A stretch of 57,538 nucleotides of DNA from Chloroflexota bacterium (GCA_003171255.1 PMYK01000041.1:1-57538), one strand, 5' to 3'. Numbered from the stretch's first letter, positions 22,663 through 34,658 are shown. The notes: a model not told the origin generated them from the letters alone. Program-made: numbers and translations.

Positions 22663-24231
22663 TCAGGCCGTTGCGGCTACTGGTTCGGGGGTCGCCGCTG
22701 TGCCCGTACTTGCCGAGGCACCGGACGCAATGCCCGTCAATGGGGATACCGCCAACGCCGCCAGCGACCACGGAAGTATCGCCATTTCGGGTTCCATTAT
22801 GGTCGGCAGCCAGTAGCTCACGATGGCGAGGGATATCGACAGCGCGAGCAGCGCCAGCCCCACTGTGGTGCTGCCCCGACGGATAGCTCTGCCGGCCGTG
22901 ATGAGCAGCCCGAGTGCAAACAGTACGGCCCACCCAAGTCCGAGCCATCCGAGCATGACCCCCATGCTCAGGTAGTAGGACTCGAGCACGTATTGCGGTA
23001 GCTCCGTCGTTTCCGGGACCCCTCTGGAGCCGACCGTGCCAAGCCCGATACCCAGCGGGTGCGACGCGACCATGGACCATGCCGCGGAAAGCGAATCCAA
23101 ATGCCCCTGAGTCGACGGATCGACCGGTCCTCCCGATGGTAGAGATGTCGAAGTGTCACCCGGTCCCGTCCCGGTATCAGCTGAGGAGGAGGAGAACGAG
23201 ATGGAAGCGATAGTACTGGCGATCAGCGCCGTTCCGCCTCGCGCGAAGTAGATCCCGCCGCTCAGGACGATTACCGGCACGATCGCCAGGCTCAGGTACT
23301 TCAGGGCGCGGCGCGGGCTGGGCGAGAGGCGCCCGATTGCGACGAGAAGCACTACCAGACTGACAGCGCAGGCGACGATCGCACTACGGGAGAAGGTGAC
23401 GGCCAGGGCCACGAGAATGGGCACCAGGGCAAGGGCCGCCCACCGGCGCTTCAGTGGGTTCATCGCCACCAGGGCGGCCGCCATGAAACCCCAGGCGGAC
23501 AGTGCGAATCCAAGCTCGTTTGGCGAGCCATACATCCCGGCAGCGCGGGGACCGACAAGGTGTTGCGCTGTAAAGGTGGATGGGTACGGAAGGCTGAGTG
23601 TCCCCCAATAGGTTCCCACGAAAGACCAGCCGAAGGCCTCCGATTGGACGATGGCGAAGAGTGCGATCGGCACCGCAATGATCGTCATGGCCTTGAAGTA
23701 GACGCTCGTGTCGACCGGCCTCAGACGGATGGCGACATACACGCCCACCGGGAACAGCAGCAGCCTTACCTGGTTGAGCGCGAGTGCGTCGTGGCGACCA
23801 ACGAACCCGACGACGATCAGGACGACGAAGGCCGCGCCGACCATGTCCATGAGCGCGGGCTGCAGCCGGGGACGGTGGCCGGCCCGGTAAAGGGCCGCGA
23901 GCGCACCAAACTCGGCAAGCAGAGCGGCGGCGAGCGCCGCCTCCTTCCACGCGGAAAACAAGATCAGCGACGTCCCGGTGACACCGAAGTTCACCTGGGC
24001 GATCTTCGTGCTCAGCGGGTGCACGGCGAACAGGAGGAGGACCAGCCACAGCGCCCAGGTCGGCCGCAGCAGGCCAATTGCGACAACACCTGCGAGCAAG
24101 AGGAGGGCGCCCGCCAGATGGAGCGGCGAGATCAGCAACAACAGACCGGCAATTGAGGTGACGCAGGCTGCCGCTGCCGCTCTATGTGTCATCTGGTCGC
24201 GCATCATCGCGGTCTCAAGGGCTGAAGACAT
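22663..24231 (-). CDS. O-antigen ligase/polymerase-like multi-pass membrane protein
   Basis: About 10 hydrophobic segments; GPRAAGMYGSPNELGFALSAW and VASHPLGIGLGTVG resemble the Wzy_C/O-antigen ligase family. Confidence 0.78.
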   Translation of the reverse strand: MSSALETAMMRDQMTHRAAAAACVTSIAGLLLLISPLHLAGALLLLAGVVAIGLLRPTWALWLVLLLFAVHPLSTKIAQVNFGVTGTSLILFSAWKEAALAAALLAEFGALAALYRAGHRPRLQPALMDMVGAAFVVLIVVGFVGRHDALALNQVRLLLFPVGVYVAIRLRPVDTSVYFKAMTIIAVPIALFAIVQSEAFGWSFVGTYWGTLSLPYPSTFTAQHLVGPRAAGMYGSPNELGFALSAWGFMAAALVAMNPLKRRWAALALVPILVALAVTFSRSAIVACAVSLVVLLVAIGRLSPSPRRALKYLSLAIVPVIVLSGGIYFARGGTALIASTIASISFSSSSADTGTGPGDTSTSLPSGGPVDPSTQGHLDSLSAAWSMVASHPLGIGLGTVGSRGVPETTELPQYVLESYYLSMGVMLGWLGLGWAVLFALGLLITAGRAIRRGSTTVGLALLALSISLAIVSYWLPTIMEPEMAILPWSLAALAVSPLTGIASGASASTGTAATPEPVAATA

Positions 24232-24242
24232 GAACTCGGACC

Positions 24243-25055
24243 TCAGGAGGGCCAGAAGACGAAGTTGGAGACATAGTCCGGACGAGAGAAGTCGGGAAGC
24301 AACCCGATCTGATCTCTCTGCAGATCGAACTCCTCCAACTCCACGATCTTCCAGCCGCGAATGAACGCGGCCCTCGCATAGCCGTGGTGATCGCGCATCC
24401 TCTCGATTACGTTCGCCGGCGCGCCACGAGCATGCCGAGCTTCGCTCTCGACGAAGACGATCGGTCGATTCGTTGCGATCGTCTCTTCCGCGCCCTGAAG
24501 GACGGCCATCTCGTGCCCCTCGACGTCGATCTTGAGGAAGCCGACGTTGAGGAGTCCGAGGGAGTCCAATGTCTGCGTCTGGACCGACAGTTCAGTCGTT
24601 GCGCCGAGTTCCGCTTCCGCCGCGACCTGGACCTCATCCGCTTCCGGAGAAGCGAGACGAGCGAGTCCGTCATTGGACGGTACGAGGAGTCGGGCGGTCG
24701 TGGCGTGGTCCGAGAGAGCGATCTCGTGCACACGCACGTTGCGCAGACGAGCGCTTCGAATGTATCTGGCCAGCTCGGGCTGGGGCTCGAACGCGTCCAC
24801 GATGTCTGCCCGCTTGGCCATCCAGTACGCGTAGACTCCCCGGTTCGCGCCCACGTCGATGGCGTTCTTGCCGGTCGGAACGAGGCTCGTGATCAGATCT
24901 GCTGGTGGATGCAAACCAAACACTCGCCGGACGCTTCTCTTGCCCCGAAGCCTCAGAGAGATGGGAGCGGGCACGCGGTCGGCCAGACGGCCGCGGAGTG
25001 TCATTACAGCGAAGGTCCTCCTGGTTTTGGCGAAGCATCGAACGAGACGCCGCAT
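24243..25055 (-). CDS. FkbM family methyltransferase
   Basis: NAIDVGANRGVYAYWMAKRADIVDAFEPQPELARYIR; LLNVGFLKIDVEGHEMAVLQGAEETI. Confidence 0.87.
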   Translation of the reverse strand: MRRLVRCFAKTRRTFAVMTLRGRLADRVPAPISLRLRGKRSVRRVFGLHPPADLITSLVPTGKNAIDVGANRGVYAYWMAKRADIVDAFEPQPELARYIRSARLRNVRVHEIALSDHATTARLLVPSNDGLARLASPEADEVQVAAEAELGATTELSVQTQTLDSLGLLNVGFLKIDVEGHEMAVLQGAEETIATNRPIVFVESEARHARGAPANVIERMRDHHGYARAAFIRGWKIVELEEFDLQRDQIGLLPDFSRPDYVSNFVFWPS

Positions 25056-25130
25056 TCGACCTAACTCTACCCGCTGCGCACCTCTGTCGCAGGAGGGAGC
25101 GAAGGCGCCGATGCCCGCGCGACCAAGGCC

Positions 25131-27305
<2,175 letters not shown>

Positions 27306-27313
27306 GGAAAGCC

Positions 27314-28231
27314 ATGCGCGTCTTTGTCACGGGCGCCGTCGGCTTTGTAGGTGGCTGGCTGCAGGCTGAGCTCAGGCAGAACGGCCACACAGTAGCCCCC
27401 GCACCCGGCCCGGAAGAACTGGACATCACCGATCGGGAGGGTCTCGCGCGGTGGCTGGCCCAAACCGGCGACCTTCCGGAGGCGATCGTCCACCTGGCCG
27501 GCATGGCCTTCGCCCCCGATGCCCGGGATTACCCGGGGGAGGCGTTCAGAGTCAACGTCGGAGGAACGCTCGCCCTATTCGAGGCTCTTCGCCTGGTCGG
27601 GATCAAGCCGGCCGTTCTGGTGACCGGCTCGTCGGACGTATACGGTCTGCCCCGCTCCAGGGACCTGCCGCTCGGCGAGACCGCACCATTGGCCCCAAAT
27701 CACCCCTATGCGTTGTCCAAGGTCGCCCAGGAGGCCGTCGCCATCGAGGCTTCGGCTCGCTACGGGTTCCCGGTTGTAGTCACCCGCTCCTTCAACCACG
27801 CGGGTCCCGGTCAGCGTCCGGTGTTCGTCATCCCGGCCATGGCCCGCCGGGTGGTGGCGATGCAGCGGGGCGACAGGACGAGCATCCCGGCGGGCAACGT
27901 GGACGTCCGCCGCGACCTGACCGACGTCCGCGACGTGGTGCGCGCCTACCGTCTCCTGCTGGAGCGGGCCGCGGATGGTTCCGCGCCCGCGGCGCTGGTG
28001 GTGAACGTGGCCTCGGGGGAGGCCGTCAGCATCCGCTCGATTATCGATCAGCTCTGCGAGCTCGCCGGCGTGCCACCTCGCATCGAGATGGACGCATCTC
28101 TGGTCCGCGCCGACGATCCAGTCGAGATCTGCGGCGACTCCAGCCTTCTGACGCGGCTCACCGGCTGGCGACCGGCGATCCCGCTCCGCACGACGCTGAT
28201 CGATGTCCTCGCGGAAGCCTCGGGAGTCTGA
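27314..28231 (+). CDS. rmd: GDP-4-dehydro-6-deoxy-D-mannose reductase-like SDR
   Basis: MRVFVTGAVGFVGGWLQAEL; GSSDVYG; PYALSKVAQEAVA; RSFNHAGPGQRPVFVIPAMARRV; adjacent to gmd. Confidence 0.78.
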   Translation: MRVFVTGAVGFVGGWLQAELRQNGHTVAPAPGPEELDITDREGLARWLAQTGDLPEAIVHLAGMAFAPDARDYPGEAFRVNVGGTLALFEALRLVGIKPAVLVTGSSDVYGLPRSRDLPLGETAPLAPNHPYALSKVAQEAVAIEASARYGFPVVVTRSFNHAGPGQRPVFVIPAMARRVVAMQRGDRTSIPAGNVDVRRDLTDVRDVVRAYRLLLERAADGSAPAALVVNVASGEAVSIRSIIDQLCELAGVPPRIEMDASLVRADDPVEICGDSSLLTRLTGWRPAIPLRTTLIDVLAEASGV

Positions 28232-28321
28232 ATCGACTCTGCGCTCGGCCGCGCGTTGGCTCGGCCGGTCAATCCGATCCGCTATCCTGTGGGCCGGTAT
28301 TTGCCAACGGAGACTGGGACT

Positions 28322-29503
28322 TTGATCAAACGAATTGGACCAGCGATCGCGCGCATCTGGGCGGGCCATAGAGTCGCGACGATAGCCGTGAGTGTGGTAG
28401 CGGTGGTGGCAATCGTGGCCGCAAGCCTGCTTATCGTGGTCGACCCCGGCGGCACCGCGCGAGCTACCGCAACAGCGAGCCCCTCGCCAACGGCCACTGC
28501 GTCGCCCTCACCGTCACCAACCGCCTCGCCGACGCCGCTCAATTCGCCGTCTCCCACGGACAACGGCTCGCCCACGCCGATGCCTTCGGGCTGGGCCTAC
28601 TCCGACCTCGACGGCGTCGCGACCACACAGGACCTCGCGCATCGCCTGCCAATGGCGGTAATGATCGCGGACAACATCGTCTCTCGGCCGCAGTCGGGAA
28701 TCTCATCGGCCTCCATCGTCTACCAGGCCTATGCAGACGGCGGCGAAGACCGCTATCTGATGATCTTCCAGGAGGGCACGGCCTCCGCCATCGGTCCCGC
28801 CCGGAGCGCCAGACCCTACTACGTCTACTGGGCGACCGAGTACAAGGCCTTGTATGCCCACGTTGGAGGCGATCTGGTGTCCCGCACCCAGACCATTCCG
28901 GCAATGGCCCGCAGCATCTACAACATGGACGACCTCAATGGCGGCAGCTGCGCGTACCACCGCATCAGCGAGCGAGCGGCGCCGCAGAACGACTACACGA
29001 CGTCGGCCGACCTGATCCGCTGTGCCGCCAAGATGGGCTACCCGGCGACCTACCAGAACCTGCCCGTCCGCCCCTTCAGGGACAATGTCATCGCCTCCGT
29101 CCGGCCCGCCTCGCAAACGCTCTCGATCGCGTATCGAACCGTCACTGTCGGCTACGAGTACAGCCCGTCCCGGGACTCCTACCTCAGGACGATCGATGGC
29201 TCAACCGAGATCGATCCGGCCAACAACGCCAAGGTCTACGCCAACACCATCGCCATCATGTATCAGGCGGTCGGCTCCGATTCAGTAACTGAGCCCGGCT
29301 ACAACCGGCCGGTGGTGTCCAACGTCGGATCGGGCAAGGCCACGATCTTCATGGAGGGTCAGTCCATTGACGCTACCTGGAAGAAGACGTCCAACACCGC
29401 GCTGACCCGCTTCTACGACTCGGCCGGCAAGGAGATCCCATTCGTTCGCGGCGAGATCTTCATGCAGAGCATCCCGACCGGTACCGCCGTCACGGTCAAG
29501 TAG
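28322..29503 (+). CDS. DUF3048 (YerB-like) domain protein with N-terminal TM and Ser/Thr/Pro linker
   Basis: TM VATIAVSVVAVVAIVAASLLIVV; MIADNIVSRPQSGISSASIVYQAYADGGEDRYLMIFQ; GPARSARPYYVYWATEYKALYAHVGG; TTG start preferred, alternative ATG at 28256. Confidence 0.8.
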   Translation: MIKRIGPAIARIWAGHRVATIAVSVVAVVAIVAASLLIVVDPGGTARATATASPSPTATASPSPSPTASPTPLNSPSPTDNGSPTPMPSGWAYSDLDGVATTQDLAHRLPMAVMIADNIVSRPQSGISSASIVYQAYADGGEDRYLMIFQEGTASAIGPARSARPYYVYWATEYKALYAHVGGDLVSRTQTIPAMARSIYNMDDLNGGSCAYHRISERAAPQNDYTTSADLIRCAAKMGYPATYQNLPVRPFRDNVIASVRPASQTLSIAYRTVTVGYEYSPSRDSYLRTIDGSTEIDPANNAKVYANTIAIMYQAVGSDSVTEPGYNRPVVSNVGSGKATIFMEGQSIDATWKKTSNTALTRFYDSAGKEIPFVRGEIFMQSIPTGTAVTVK

Positions 29504-29546
29504 CCGCGCCGCGAGCCGCTGGCTCGTGCGCGCCACAACGCAGAAT

Positions 29547-29585
29547 CAGATCCGGCCGGCGAACACTCGCCGGCCGGATCTGTTT
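29547..29585. terminator. Bidirectional intrinsic terminator-like hairpin (16-bp perfect stem, 4-nt loop)
   Basis: CAGATCCGGCCGGCGA-ACAC-TCGCCGGCCGGATCTG-TTTG between convergent DUF3048 (+) and fabG (-). Confidence 0.85.
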
Positions 29586-29600
29586 GTCACGAGGTGAGAC

Positions 29601-30350
29601 CTACATCATCACCAGTCCGCCGTCGACGGCGAGGACCTGGCCGGTGATGTAGCCCGCCTCGTCGGAGGCGAGGAACGTCACGGCGTTGGCGATGTCCTCG
29701 ACGGTGCCGAAATGGCCCAGAGGCGTCTGCGCCTTGATCTGGTCGGTGAGGCTGACCGGGAGGTCCTTCGTCAGCTCGGTCACGATGAAGCCCGGTGCCA
29801 CCGCGTTGCAGGTGATGCCACGCGACGCGACTTCACGGGCCGTGGCCTTGGTCAGGCCGATGAGCCCCGCCTTGGACGACGAGTAGTTGGCCTGGCCCAT
29901 CTGACCGGCCTGGCCCGACACGCTCGACATGTTGATGATCCGACCCGCATGGGCCTTGAGCATCGGGCGGATGGCCGCCTTGATCATGTAGAAGGCGCCG
30001 AAGAGGTTGACCTCGAGAACCTTCTTCCAGTCGTCGATGGGCATGCGCATGATCAGGTCGTCGCGGGTGATGCCCGCGTTGTTGACCAGGATGTCGATCT
30101 TGCCGAAGGCAGCGACCGCGGCGCCGACGGCCGAGACGCAGGCCGCGGGGTCGGTGACGTCGGCCGGAATATAGAGCGCCTTGCGCCCGAGGGCCTGGAT
30201 CTCGGCCACGGTCGCCTCGGCGACTTCGGGGCGGCCCACGTCGACGAACGCTACGTCGGCGCCCTGGCGGGCCAGGCTCAGGCAGATGGCTTTGCCGATG
30301 CCACGCGCACCGCCGGTGACGAGAGCGGACTTGCCGGACAGATCGAGCAT
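29601..30350 (-). CDS. fabG: 3-oxoacyl-ACP reductase FabG
   Basis: KSALVTGGARGIGKAICLSLA; LVNNAGITRDDLIMRM; YSSSKAGLIGLTKATARE; start MLDLSGKSALV at 30350. Confidence 0.93.
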   Translation of the reverse strand: MLDLSGKSALVTGGARGIGKAICLSLARQGADVAFVDVGRPEVAEATVAEIQALGRKALYIPADVTDPAACVSAVGAAVAAFGKIDILVNNAGITRDDLIMRMPIDDWKKVLEVNLFGAFYMIKAAIRPMLKAHAGRIINMSSVSGQAGQMGQANYSSSKAGLIGLTKATAREVASRGITCNAVAPGFIVTELTKDLPVSLTDQIKAQTPLGHFGTVEDIANAVTFLASDEAGYITGQVLAVDGGLVMM

Positions 30351-30403
30351 TGAGCTCCTCCTCGTTGGTACTGCGCCGACACTCGAGGTGGCGGCGCCGA
30401 TCG

Positions 30404-31546
30404 TTACGGAGTGGTGGACGCCGAAGCTGCCCCGGCGCGGACCCACTCGAGGGCCGGCGGGAACGGATTGACGGGCTCCAGGTAGCCGGGCATGACCGAG
30501 ACGTCCGCCGGGCCGATATCCGCAGCCCGGGCGGCCGCGGCCGGATCGGCGGTCCACTCGAGGGTGATGGCGCCCGACGTCAGGCCGGCCCCAAAGGCGA
30601 CCAGCAGCAGCCGATCGCCCTTCTTGACACGGCCCGCTGCCACGGCCTCGCTGAGGGCCAGCGGCACCGATGCCGCGGACGTGTTGCCGTAGCGGCCCAC
30701 GTTCACGAAGACCCGCTCCATAGGGAAGTTGAGTGACTTCGCGAGGCCCTCGATGATCCGCATGTTGGCCTGGTGAGGGACGACGAGATCCACGTCCGTG
30801 AGCTTGATCCCGGCCTTCGCCAGTGACTTCGTGGCGGTCGAGCCCAGGGTCCGGACGGCCATCCTGAACGTCTCGGCGCCCTTCATCTTCATGTAGTGCT
30901 CGCCCGCGGCCATGGTCGTCTCGCCCGTCGGTCGAGCGGAGCCGCCGGCCGGCAGCCAGATGAAGTAGGCGCCCGACGGCTCTGTCGTCATCTCGATGCC
31001 GAGCGTCCCGCCGGGCTCGTCGGAGGCGGACAGGACTGCCGCTCCGGCGCCGTCACCGAAGAGGATGCACGTGCCTCGATCAGTGAAGTCGGTGCAGCGG
31101 CTGAGCGTCTCGGCACCGATCACGAGGACATGCTTGGCCATGCCGCTCGCGACGTAGGCGTGGGCGGTGGCATAGCCGAACACGAACCCGGAGCAGGCCG
31201 CGGCCAGGTCCATCGCCGCGGCGCGCTTGTTGCCGATTGCTCCCTTCACGAGAGCGGCAGTCGACGGCATCGGGTAATCGGGCGTGAGCGTCCCGACGAT
31301 GATCAGGTCGATGTCGTCGGGCTGGAGCCCGGCGGTGGCGATCGCTCGCAGCCCGGCCACCGCGGCCATGCTGGCGGTCGTCTCCTCCGGGCCCGCGATA
31401 TGGCGCTCCCGGATGCCCGTCCGAGAGACGATCCATTCGTCGGTCGTATCGACCATTCGCTCCAGATCGGCGTTCGTCAGGACCAGGCTCGGCGCGTAGG
31501 CTCCCCAGCCGGTCAGGTGAACACCGCTGACGGGGCGCACCGTCAC
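30404..31546 (-). CDS. fabH: 3-oxoacyl-ACP synthase III FabH
   Basis: TDEWIVSRTGIRERHIA; DLAAACSGFVFGYATA; VPHQANMRIIEGLAK; VGRYGNTSAASVPLAL. Confidence 0.93.
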   Translation of the reverse strand: MTVRPVSGVHLTGWGAYAPSLVLTNADLERMVDTTDEWIVSRTGIRERHIAGPEETTASMAAVAGLRAIATAGLQPDDIDLIIVGTLTPDYPMPSTAALVKGAIGNKRAAAMDLAAACSGFVFGYATAHAYVASGMAKHVLVIGAETLSRCTDFTDRGTCILFGDGAGAAVLSASDEPGGTLGIEMTTEPSGAYFIWLPAGGSARPTGETTMAAGEHYMKMKGAETFRMAVRTLGSTATKSLAKAGIKLTDVDLVVPHQANMRIIEGLAKSLNFPMERVFVNVGRYGNTSAASVPLALSEAVAAGRVKKGDRLLLVAFGAGLTSGAITLEWTADPAAAARAADIGPADVSVMPGYLEPVNPFPPALEWVRAGAASASTTP

Positions 31547-32118
31547 GGCTCGACCTCGATTAGCGGCTGCTTGGACTTCACGAGCTTGCCGGTCTCCGCG
31601 ACGACTCGGACGACGGTACCCGCCTGATCCGACTTGATCTCGTTGAACAGCTTCATTGCCTCGATCAGGCCGATCACATGGCCAACGGTGATGTACTGTC
31701 CGGGGGAGACATATGGCGGCGAGGTGGGCGACGAAGAGGAGTAGAAGATGCCCGTCAGCGGCGCCTTCACGAATCTGGACGTGGGGCTCGGCGCCGCGTC
31801 GCCGGCAGCGGCCCCGCCGGACGAGCCGGGCGCGTCCGTGCCTCCGCCCGGGCGATCCGAGCCCGAACCGACCTGGATCGCGACAGGGCCGATGGCCGTC
31901 GGTGCCAGGGCGGCGGGCTTCCGCAGGACGATCCCCGTCTCGCCGGCCTCCACCTCGAGCTCGATCAAGTCGCTGCGCTCGAGAAGGGACCCGAGCTTGT
32001 CGATCAGGCTAAGGAGCGACGCCGTTTCCGGCGACATCGCCGGCTGCTCGGCCGAGCCCTCCGGCGCCGGAGCCTGGCCAGCGGCCTGGTTCGTTGTCTC
32101 GTCGGGACGATCGCTCAT
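31543..32118 (-). CDS. accB: Acetyl-CoA carboxylase biotin carboxyl carrier protein
   Basis: C-terminal biotinyl domain with intact motif: ITVGHVIGLIEAMKLFNEIKSDQAGTVVRVVAETGKLVKSKQPLIEVEP. Confidence 0.92.
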   Translation of the reverse strand: MSDRPDETTNQAAGQAPAPEGSAEQPAMSPETASLLSLIDKLGSLLERSDLIELEVEAGETGIVLRKPAALAPTAIGPVAIQVGSGSDRPGGGTDAPGSSGGAAAGDAAPSPTSRFVKAPLTGIFYSSSSPTSPPYVSPGQYITVGHVIGLIEAMKLFNEIKSDQAGTVVRVVAETGKLVKSKQPLIEVEP

Positions 32119-32129
32119 CTATCGCTCCC

Positions 32130-33395
32130 TCACTCGGCCCAGCGGCGGATGACCAGGGCGCTGTTCTGACCGCCAAAACCGAACGAGTTCGAGACCGCAA
32201 CCTCGATCTCGCGGCGGCGAACCACGTTTGGTGTCAGGTCGAGGCCTGCGGCGGCAACATCGGGATTCTCCAGATTGATGGTGGGCGGGACCAGCCCGGT
32301 CCGGAGGCTCATGATCGTGGCGATGGCCTCGATCGCCCCGGCGGCGCCGAGGGTGTGGCCGAGCATGCTCTTATTTGCGGTGATGCTGACCTGACCGGCC
32401 CGCTCGCCAAAGAGTGTCTTGATGGCCTCGAGCTCGCGCGGGTCTCCCTCGGGCGTGGAGGTGGCATGGGCGTTGACCATCGTCACGTCGTCGACGCTCA
32501 GGCCGGCCTTCTCCAGGGCGCGACGAATTGCCCGCACCGCACCCGCCCCACCGGGCGCGGGCAGGGTTATGTGCGAGGCGTCGGCTGTGGCGCCGTAGCC
32601 AACGATCTCGGCCAGTGGCTGTGCGCCGCGAGCCAGGGCGTGGTCGAGCGATTCCAGCGTCAGGACGCCGGCCCCCTCGCCTATCACGAAGCCGTCTCGG
32701 CCGGCGTCGAAGGGCCGCGAGGCGCGCTCGGGATCGTCGTTGCGGGTCGACAGGGCTCGCATGGACGCGAAGCCTGCCACGAGCGCTTCGTGGCCCGTCG
32801 CCTCGGTCCCACCGGCGAGCATCACGTCGGCATCGCCGCGCCGGACGGTCTCCCAGGCTTCGCCGATGGAGTGGCCTCCGGTGGCGCAGGCGGATACGAC
32901 GCTGAAGTTCGGGCCCTGCGGGCCGAAGACGATGGCGATGACACCGGCGGCCAGGTTGCTAATGGCCATCGGGATCAGGAAGGGCGACATTCGGCCTGGT
33001 CCCTTCTCGCCCATCAGGAGAATCTGGTCGGCCAGGGTCCGGATGCCACCGATGCCGGTGCCGACGATGACACCGGTCCTTTCGGCCAGCTCGCCCTCGA
33101 GCCGAGCCGGCAGCCCCGCCTGATCCATGGCCTGGCGGGCCGCAACCAGCGCCAGCTGGACGTAGCGGTCGTTACGACGCTGCTCCTTGCGATCGAGGAC
33201 TGCGGAGGGATCGAAGTCCTTGACCTCGGCCGCGATCCGAGTCGTCAGCCGCGCAGCATCGAACTGGGTGATCGGACCGACGCCGGAGCGGCCGGCGATC
33301 AGCCCTGCCCAGGTCGACTCAACGTCGAGCCCGAGCGGGGTGACCGCGCCCATGCCGGTCACGACAACGCGAGGCTGGCCGTTGGTCGGGCTCAT
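32130..33395 (-). CDS. fabF: 3-oxoacyl-ACP synthase II FabF
   Basis: PRVVVTGMGAVTPLGLDVESTW; SVVSACATGGHSIGEAW; NAHATSTPEGDPRELEAI; NKSMLGHTLGAAGAIEAIA; start at MSPTNGQPR. Confidence 0.93.
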   Translation of the reverse strand: MSPTNGQPRVVVTGMGAVTPLGLDVESTWAGLIAGRSGVGPITQFDAARLTTRIAAEVKDFDPSAVLDRKEQRRNDRYVQLALVAARQAMDQAGLPARLEGELAERTGVIVGTGIGGIRTLADQILLMGEKGPGRMSPFLIPMAISNLAAGVIAIVFGPQGPNFSVVSACATGGHSIGEAWETVRRGDADVMLAGGTEATGHEALVAGFASMRALSTRNDDPERASRPFDAGRDGFVIGEGAGVLTLESLDHALARGAQPLAEIVGYGATADASHITLPAPGGAGAVRAIRRALEKAGLSVDDVTMVNAHATSTPEGDPRELEAIKTLFGERAGQVSITANKSMLGHTLGAAGAIEAIATIMSLRTGLVPPTINLENPDVAAAGLDLTPNVVRRREIEVAVSNSFGFGGQNSALVIRRWAE

Positions 33396-34135
33396 CGAAC
33401 AAGCTTCCCCGTGCGGATTGTGGCCGCCCGATACACGTCGCCGGGCAGGCCGCGCGCCGAGACGGCGTCCGAGGCTGCCATGACGTCGTAGTTCGTCCGA
33501 TGGATTTCGGCCTTGATGCCCTCGTCGCCGATCTCGATCAGCGCCCAGGTGGCCGTTGGATCGCCATCGAAGACGTAGCCGGCGCTGCCGGCGTTGACAA
33601 TGGTTCGCCAGCCTATCTCGCGGACCTCCGGCATGTGGGTGTGGCCGCAGACGATGACCTTGGCGTCGGTGCCGCTGACGCGCTCGATGGTGACGACCGG
33701 ATCGAGCTCCGCACCGAGACCGTCGGTCAGCGACCCGGGCGAGGCGTGGCAGAAGAGAACAAGGTCGTCTCCGACGCGCAGGCGGCGCTCCGACGGCAGA
33801 CGGCGCAGATAGTCCACGCCGTCGTCGCCGATCTGGTCGCGAGCCCATTCGGCCGCGATCCGGTACGAGTCGGGCGGTCCCTCCGTGAACCACGGGAAGG
33901 CGGCCGTGAAGTCGGCATCGGCCACCGCCATGTCCGTGTTGCCGAGCGTCACGAACGCACCCGCCCGCTGCAGCTCCTGGACCAGAGCCAGGGTGCCGGC
34001 CGGATCGGGGCCGTTGAAGACCAGATCGCCGCAGATCGCGACGTAGTCGGGGCGAGCCGCGTTGACCGCCTTGTGGACGGCTGCCAGCGCGGGCAGGTTG
34101 CCATGGATGTCGGAGAGAGCTGCAATTCGAACCAT
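33392..34135 (-). CDS. Metallophosphoesterase (YfcE/calcineurin-like)
   Basis: MVRIAALSDIHGNLPALAAV; VAICGDLVFNGPDP; VTLGNTDM; VIVCGHTHMPEVRE. Confidence 0.88.
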   Translation of the reverse strand: MVRIAALSDIHGNLPALAAVHKAVNAARPDYVAICGDLVFNGPDPAGTLALVQELQRAGAFVTLGNTDMAVADADFTAAFPWFTEGPPDSYRIAAEWARDQIGDDGVDYLRRLPSERRLRVGDDLVLFCHASPGSLTDGLGAELDPVVTIERVSGTDAKVIVCGHTHMPEVREIGWRTIVNAGSAGYVFDGDPTATWALIEIGDEGIKAEIHRTNYDVMAASDAVSARGLPGDVYRAATIRTGKLVR

Positions 34136-34626
34136 CAGCGGAGAGCGCTCTCTGGGGCGATGATGAAGCTCAGCCGGGCGTCGCAGGCAACGTCGCCGTC
34201 GACCGTCGCCACACCGTGGCCGCGCCCGAACTTGCTGCCGAGGCGCTCCATCGTCACTTCGAGGCGGAGTTGATCGCCGGGCGTGACGATGCGCTTGAAG
34301 CGGCACTCGTCGACCGCCGCGAAGAGGCCGAACCGACCGCCGAAGCCCGGCTGCTGGGCGACGAAGACGCCCATCGTCTGGGCCAGAGCCTCGATCTGGA
34401 GCACGCCGGGCATGATCGGCTGACCGGGGAAGTGGCCCTGGAAGAACCACTCGGTGGCGGTCACGGATTTGAGACCGACGATGCGCTTGGCCTCGACGTC
34501 GTACTCGACGATCCTGTCGACGAGCAGGAACGGCCAGCGATGCGGTAATAGCTTCTCGATCTGGCGGGTGGTCAGGATCACCTGACCCGGCGTCGGTATG
34601 GGTTCGTTGGTCGCTGTCTCGGTCAC
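34135..34626 (-). CDS. fabZ: 3-hydroxyacyl-ACP dehydratase FabZ
   Basis: LLPHRWPFLLVDRIVEYD; FFQGHFPGQPIMPGVLQIEALAQTMGV. Confidence 0.93.
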   Translation of the reverse strand: MTETATNEPIPTPGQVILTTRQIEKLLPHRWPFLLVDRIVEYDVEAKRIVGLKSVTATEWFFQGHFPGQPIMPGVLQIEALAQTMGVFVAQQPGFGGRFGLFAAVDECRFKRIVTPGDQLRLEVTMERLGSKFGRGHGVATVDGDVACDARLSFIIAPESALR

Positions 34627-34658
34627 GGGGGCGGCTCCTGGTGGCTGTGGGAAGCGGC

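Noticed and set aside
28439-28590. Ser/Thr/Pro-rich repeats in the DUF3048 protein as a possible novel repeat
   Set aside because: Common low-complexity extracytoplasmic linker; no regular period of interest.
32094-33491. 465-aa plus-strand ORF
   Set aside because: Antisense shadow of fabF.
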